DNA of 64,000 bases from JABDQZ01 sp963801985 (GTDB lineage Bacteria; Pseudomonadota; Gammaproteobacteria; Chromatiales; Chromatiaceae): assembly GCA_963801985.1 (NCBI GenBank), contig CAWDGV010000015.1, forward strand, positions 1 to 64,000. Reading direction: 5' to 3'. The translations under genes and the position numbers were made by a program. Shown here in pieces: positions 62,743-64,000 of this stretch (the stretch's first letter is position 1; each line of letters opens with the position of its first letter). The notes beneath the pieces were generated by a model. It had not been told where the DNA came from, did no database searches, and was given only the letters and a program-made list of their open reading frames with translations.

Positions 62743-63384
62743 TTAACAATCCCAATTCACAAAATTCTCTAGCAGTTGCAACCCGGCATCGGCGCTTTTT
62801 TCCGGGTGAAATTGCACGGCAAACAACTTGTCACGACTGATCGCACTGGTAAAGCGAATACCGTAGTCCGTGGTAGCAGCTGTCAGCGAGCTATCAGCGG
62901 GTTTGACATGGTAGCTGTGCACAAAATAAAAACGGCTTCCCGAGTCAATACCCTGCCATAAAGGATGTGCAGCCACCTGCTCAACCCGGCTCCAGCCCAT
63001 GTGCGGGATCTTCAGTGGCAAACCATTATCTCCCATGGCCTTGCCATCAAAACGCACCACGTCACCATCAAACAGGCCGAGCAAATCGGTGCCATCGTTT
63101 TCCTGGCTGTGCTGCATCAATACCTGCAAACCCATACAAATACCCAGGAATGGCTTGTCCCTGGCAGCTTCCAGGATAGCCTGGTTTAGATGATGCTGAC
63201 CGATAGCAACCATGCAGTCACGCGCTGCACCCTGGCCGGGAAAAACAACCCGGTCTGCCTGTCGGATAAATTCATGGTCATCAGTAACGCGAACTTCTGC
63301 ATTTCCGGCAACGTGTTCGATTGCCTTGGAAACTGAGCGCAGGTTACCCATTCCGTAATCAAGTACTGCAATACGTTGGTTCAT
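62743..63384 (-). CDS. hisH: Imidazole glycerol phosphate synthase glutaminase subunit
   Basis: 213 residues from ATG 63384 (MNQRIAVLDYGMGNLRSVSKAIEHV), a class I glutamine amidotransferase with PFLGICMGLQVLM (catalytic Cys) and the C-terminal FAVQFHPEKS (His, Glu). It supplies ammonia to HisF. An open frame extends 39 codons upstream but overlaps the hisB stop and has no family match. 37 bases after hisB. Confidence 0.95.
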   Translation of the reverse strand: MNQRIAVLDYGMGNLRSVSKAIEHVAGNAEVRVTDDHEFIRQADRVVFPGQGAARDCMVAIGQHHLNQAILEAARDKPFLGICMGLQVLMQHSQENDGTDLLGLFDGDVVRFDGKAMGDNGLPLKIPHMGWSRVEQVAAHPLWQGIDSGSRFYFVHSYHVKPADSSLTAATTDYGIRFTSAISRDKLFAVQFHPEKSADAGLQLLENFVNWDC

Positions 63385-63421
63385 AAGACTTCTGATTCCA
63401 GCGGAGTATCCGGGTATTAGA

Positions 63422-64000
63422 TCAAAGTGAACCCTTGGTCGAGGGCATTTGCCCGGCCATACGTGGGTCAGCTTCAAGTGCCATGCGCACCGCACGGCCA
63501 AAAGCCTTGAATATGGTCTCGGCTACATGGTGTGCATTACGGCCACGAATCGCATCAATATGCAACGTGACGTTAGCGTGATTTACAAAGCCCTGGAAGA
63601 ACTCGAAAAACAGGTCAACATCAAATTCACCAATCATGGAACGGCGAAAATCAGCATGCATTTCGAGGCCCGGGCGACCGGAAAAATCGATCACGACTCG
63701 TGATAGCGATTCATCCAGTGGCACATAGGCGTGACCATAGCGACGAATGCCTTTTTTATCTCCCACGGCCTGGTTAAAAGCCTGGCCGAGGGTAATACCC
63801 AAATCTTCTACCGTATGGTGCGCATCGATATGCAAATCACCTTTGGCCTGGATATTCATATCAATCATGCCGTGCCGGGCTACCTGGTCAAGCATATGCT
63901 CGAGAAACGGCACACCGGTCTTAAATGAGCCCTGTCCGCTGCCATCCAGGTCTATTTCGACTGTAATTTGTGTCTCAAGTGTATTTCTTTCGACTTTTGC
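63422..64000 (-). CDS. hisB: Imidazoleglycerol-phosphate dehydratase, N terminus cut by window edge
   Basis: 192 residues are visible; the frame is open through base 64000 (KVERNTLETQITVEIDLDG), so only a few N-terminal residues are missing. The two manganese motifs HHTVEDLGI and NAHHVAETIFKAFG and the opening GVPFLEHML define IGPD. This is the single-function enzyme, not the HisNB fusion of enterics, judged by the N terminus being close to the edge. It makes imidazole acetol phosphate. First visible gene of hisB-H-A-F-E. Confidence 0.95.
   Translation of the reverse strand, partial: AKVERNTLETQITVEIDLDGSGQGSFKTGVPFLEHMLDQVARHGMIDMNIQAKGDLHIDAHHTVEDLGITLGQAFNQAVGDKKGIRRYGHAYVPLDESLSRVVIDFSGRPGLEMHADFRRSMIGEFDVDLFFEFFQGFVNHANVTLHIDAIRGRNAHHVAETIFKAFGRAVRMALEADPRMAGQMPSTKGSL

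Overview
The window looks like a piece of a gammaproteobacterial chromosome. The gene order aspS-nudB-yebC-ruvCAB-ybgC-tolQRAB-pal-cpoB, the his-tatABC run, PomAB-type motor genes, OvoA and a Dnr-type regulator all fit a free-living gammaproteobacterium with a multihaem cytochrome c. I cannot name the genus. Several traits (octahaem HAO-like cytochrome, PEP-CTERM/exosortase accessories, PPDK) recall sulfur-oxidising or methylotrophic lineages, but that is inference.

Layout. Bases 1-9.4 kb are the tail of an extracellular-matrix/exosortase-type accessory locus: a carbamoyltransferase end, an SxtJ-like protein, a DUF5989 protein, an SGNH hydrolase, two convergent PrsT-like TPR genes and a PEP-CTERM protein. 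Nearly all of these have broken reading frames, and the frameshift density rises sharply between 6.5 and 9.4 kb. From 9.6 kb onward almost every gene is intact. 9.6-18.8 kb holds a DMT transporter, a lipocalin, phhB, a PLP aminotransferase beside ovoA (a candidate ovothiol pair), metY and hypotheticals. 18.9-34.6 kb is a long, mostly minus-strand housekeeping block: tRNA-Lys, queC-queE, cpoB-pal-tolBARQ-ybgC, ruvBAC, yebC, nudB, aspS and fmdB. It is interrupted by three plus-strand genes: an HDOD protein, a TauD-type dioxygenase and a DUF971-MoaD-like fusion. 34.7-37 kb is pilZ-motB-motA with a good sigma-28 promoter. 37-46.5 kb holds SDR, gshA, pbpG, prc, a DUF4743 Nudix protein, a DNA/RNA endonuclease, tcdA, a pentapeptide protein and a DUF2892 protein.

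46.5-51.2 kb is the most unusual intact region. It has an octahaem hydroxylamine-oxidoreductase-like cytochrome without haoB or its usual cytochrome partners. After it come three small exported proteins (TPR, BamE-like, Sel1), a 5'-truncated msrB and a Dnr-like Crp/Fnr regulator. ppdK, a lysine-rich DUF2934 protein, a GIY-YIG protein and moaA follow; moaA has an FNR/Dnr-type box upstream. 56.4-64 kb carries a pentapeptide protein, a DUF255 thioredoxin-fold protein, tatC (with a long acidic tail), tatB, tatA, hisE, hisF, hisA, hisH and the start-truncated hisB.

Two families of dispersed non-coding repeats run through the intergenic spaces. One is a short element with CACCACAAAGGACAC terminal inverted repeats. 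The other is a two-hairpin GTCATACCGGC...GCCGGTAT element. In at least one place (61.6-61.8 kb) the second is nested inside the first. Copies sit inside the tol operon, between aspS and nudB (where nudB has lost a clean start), and between his genes.
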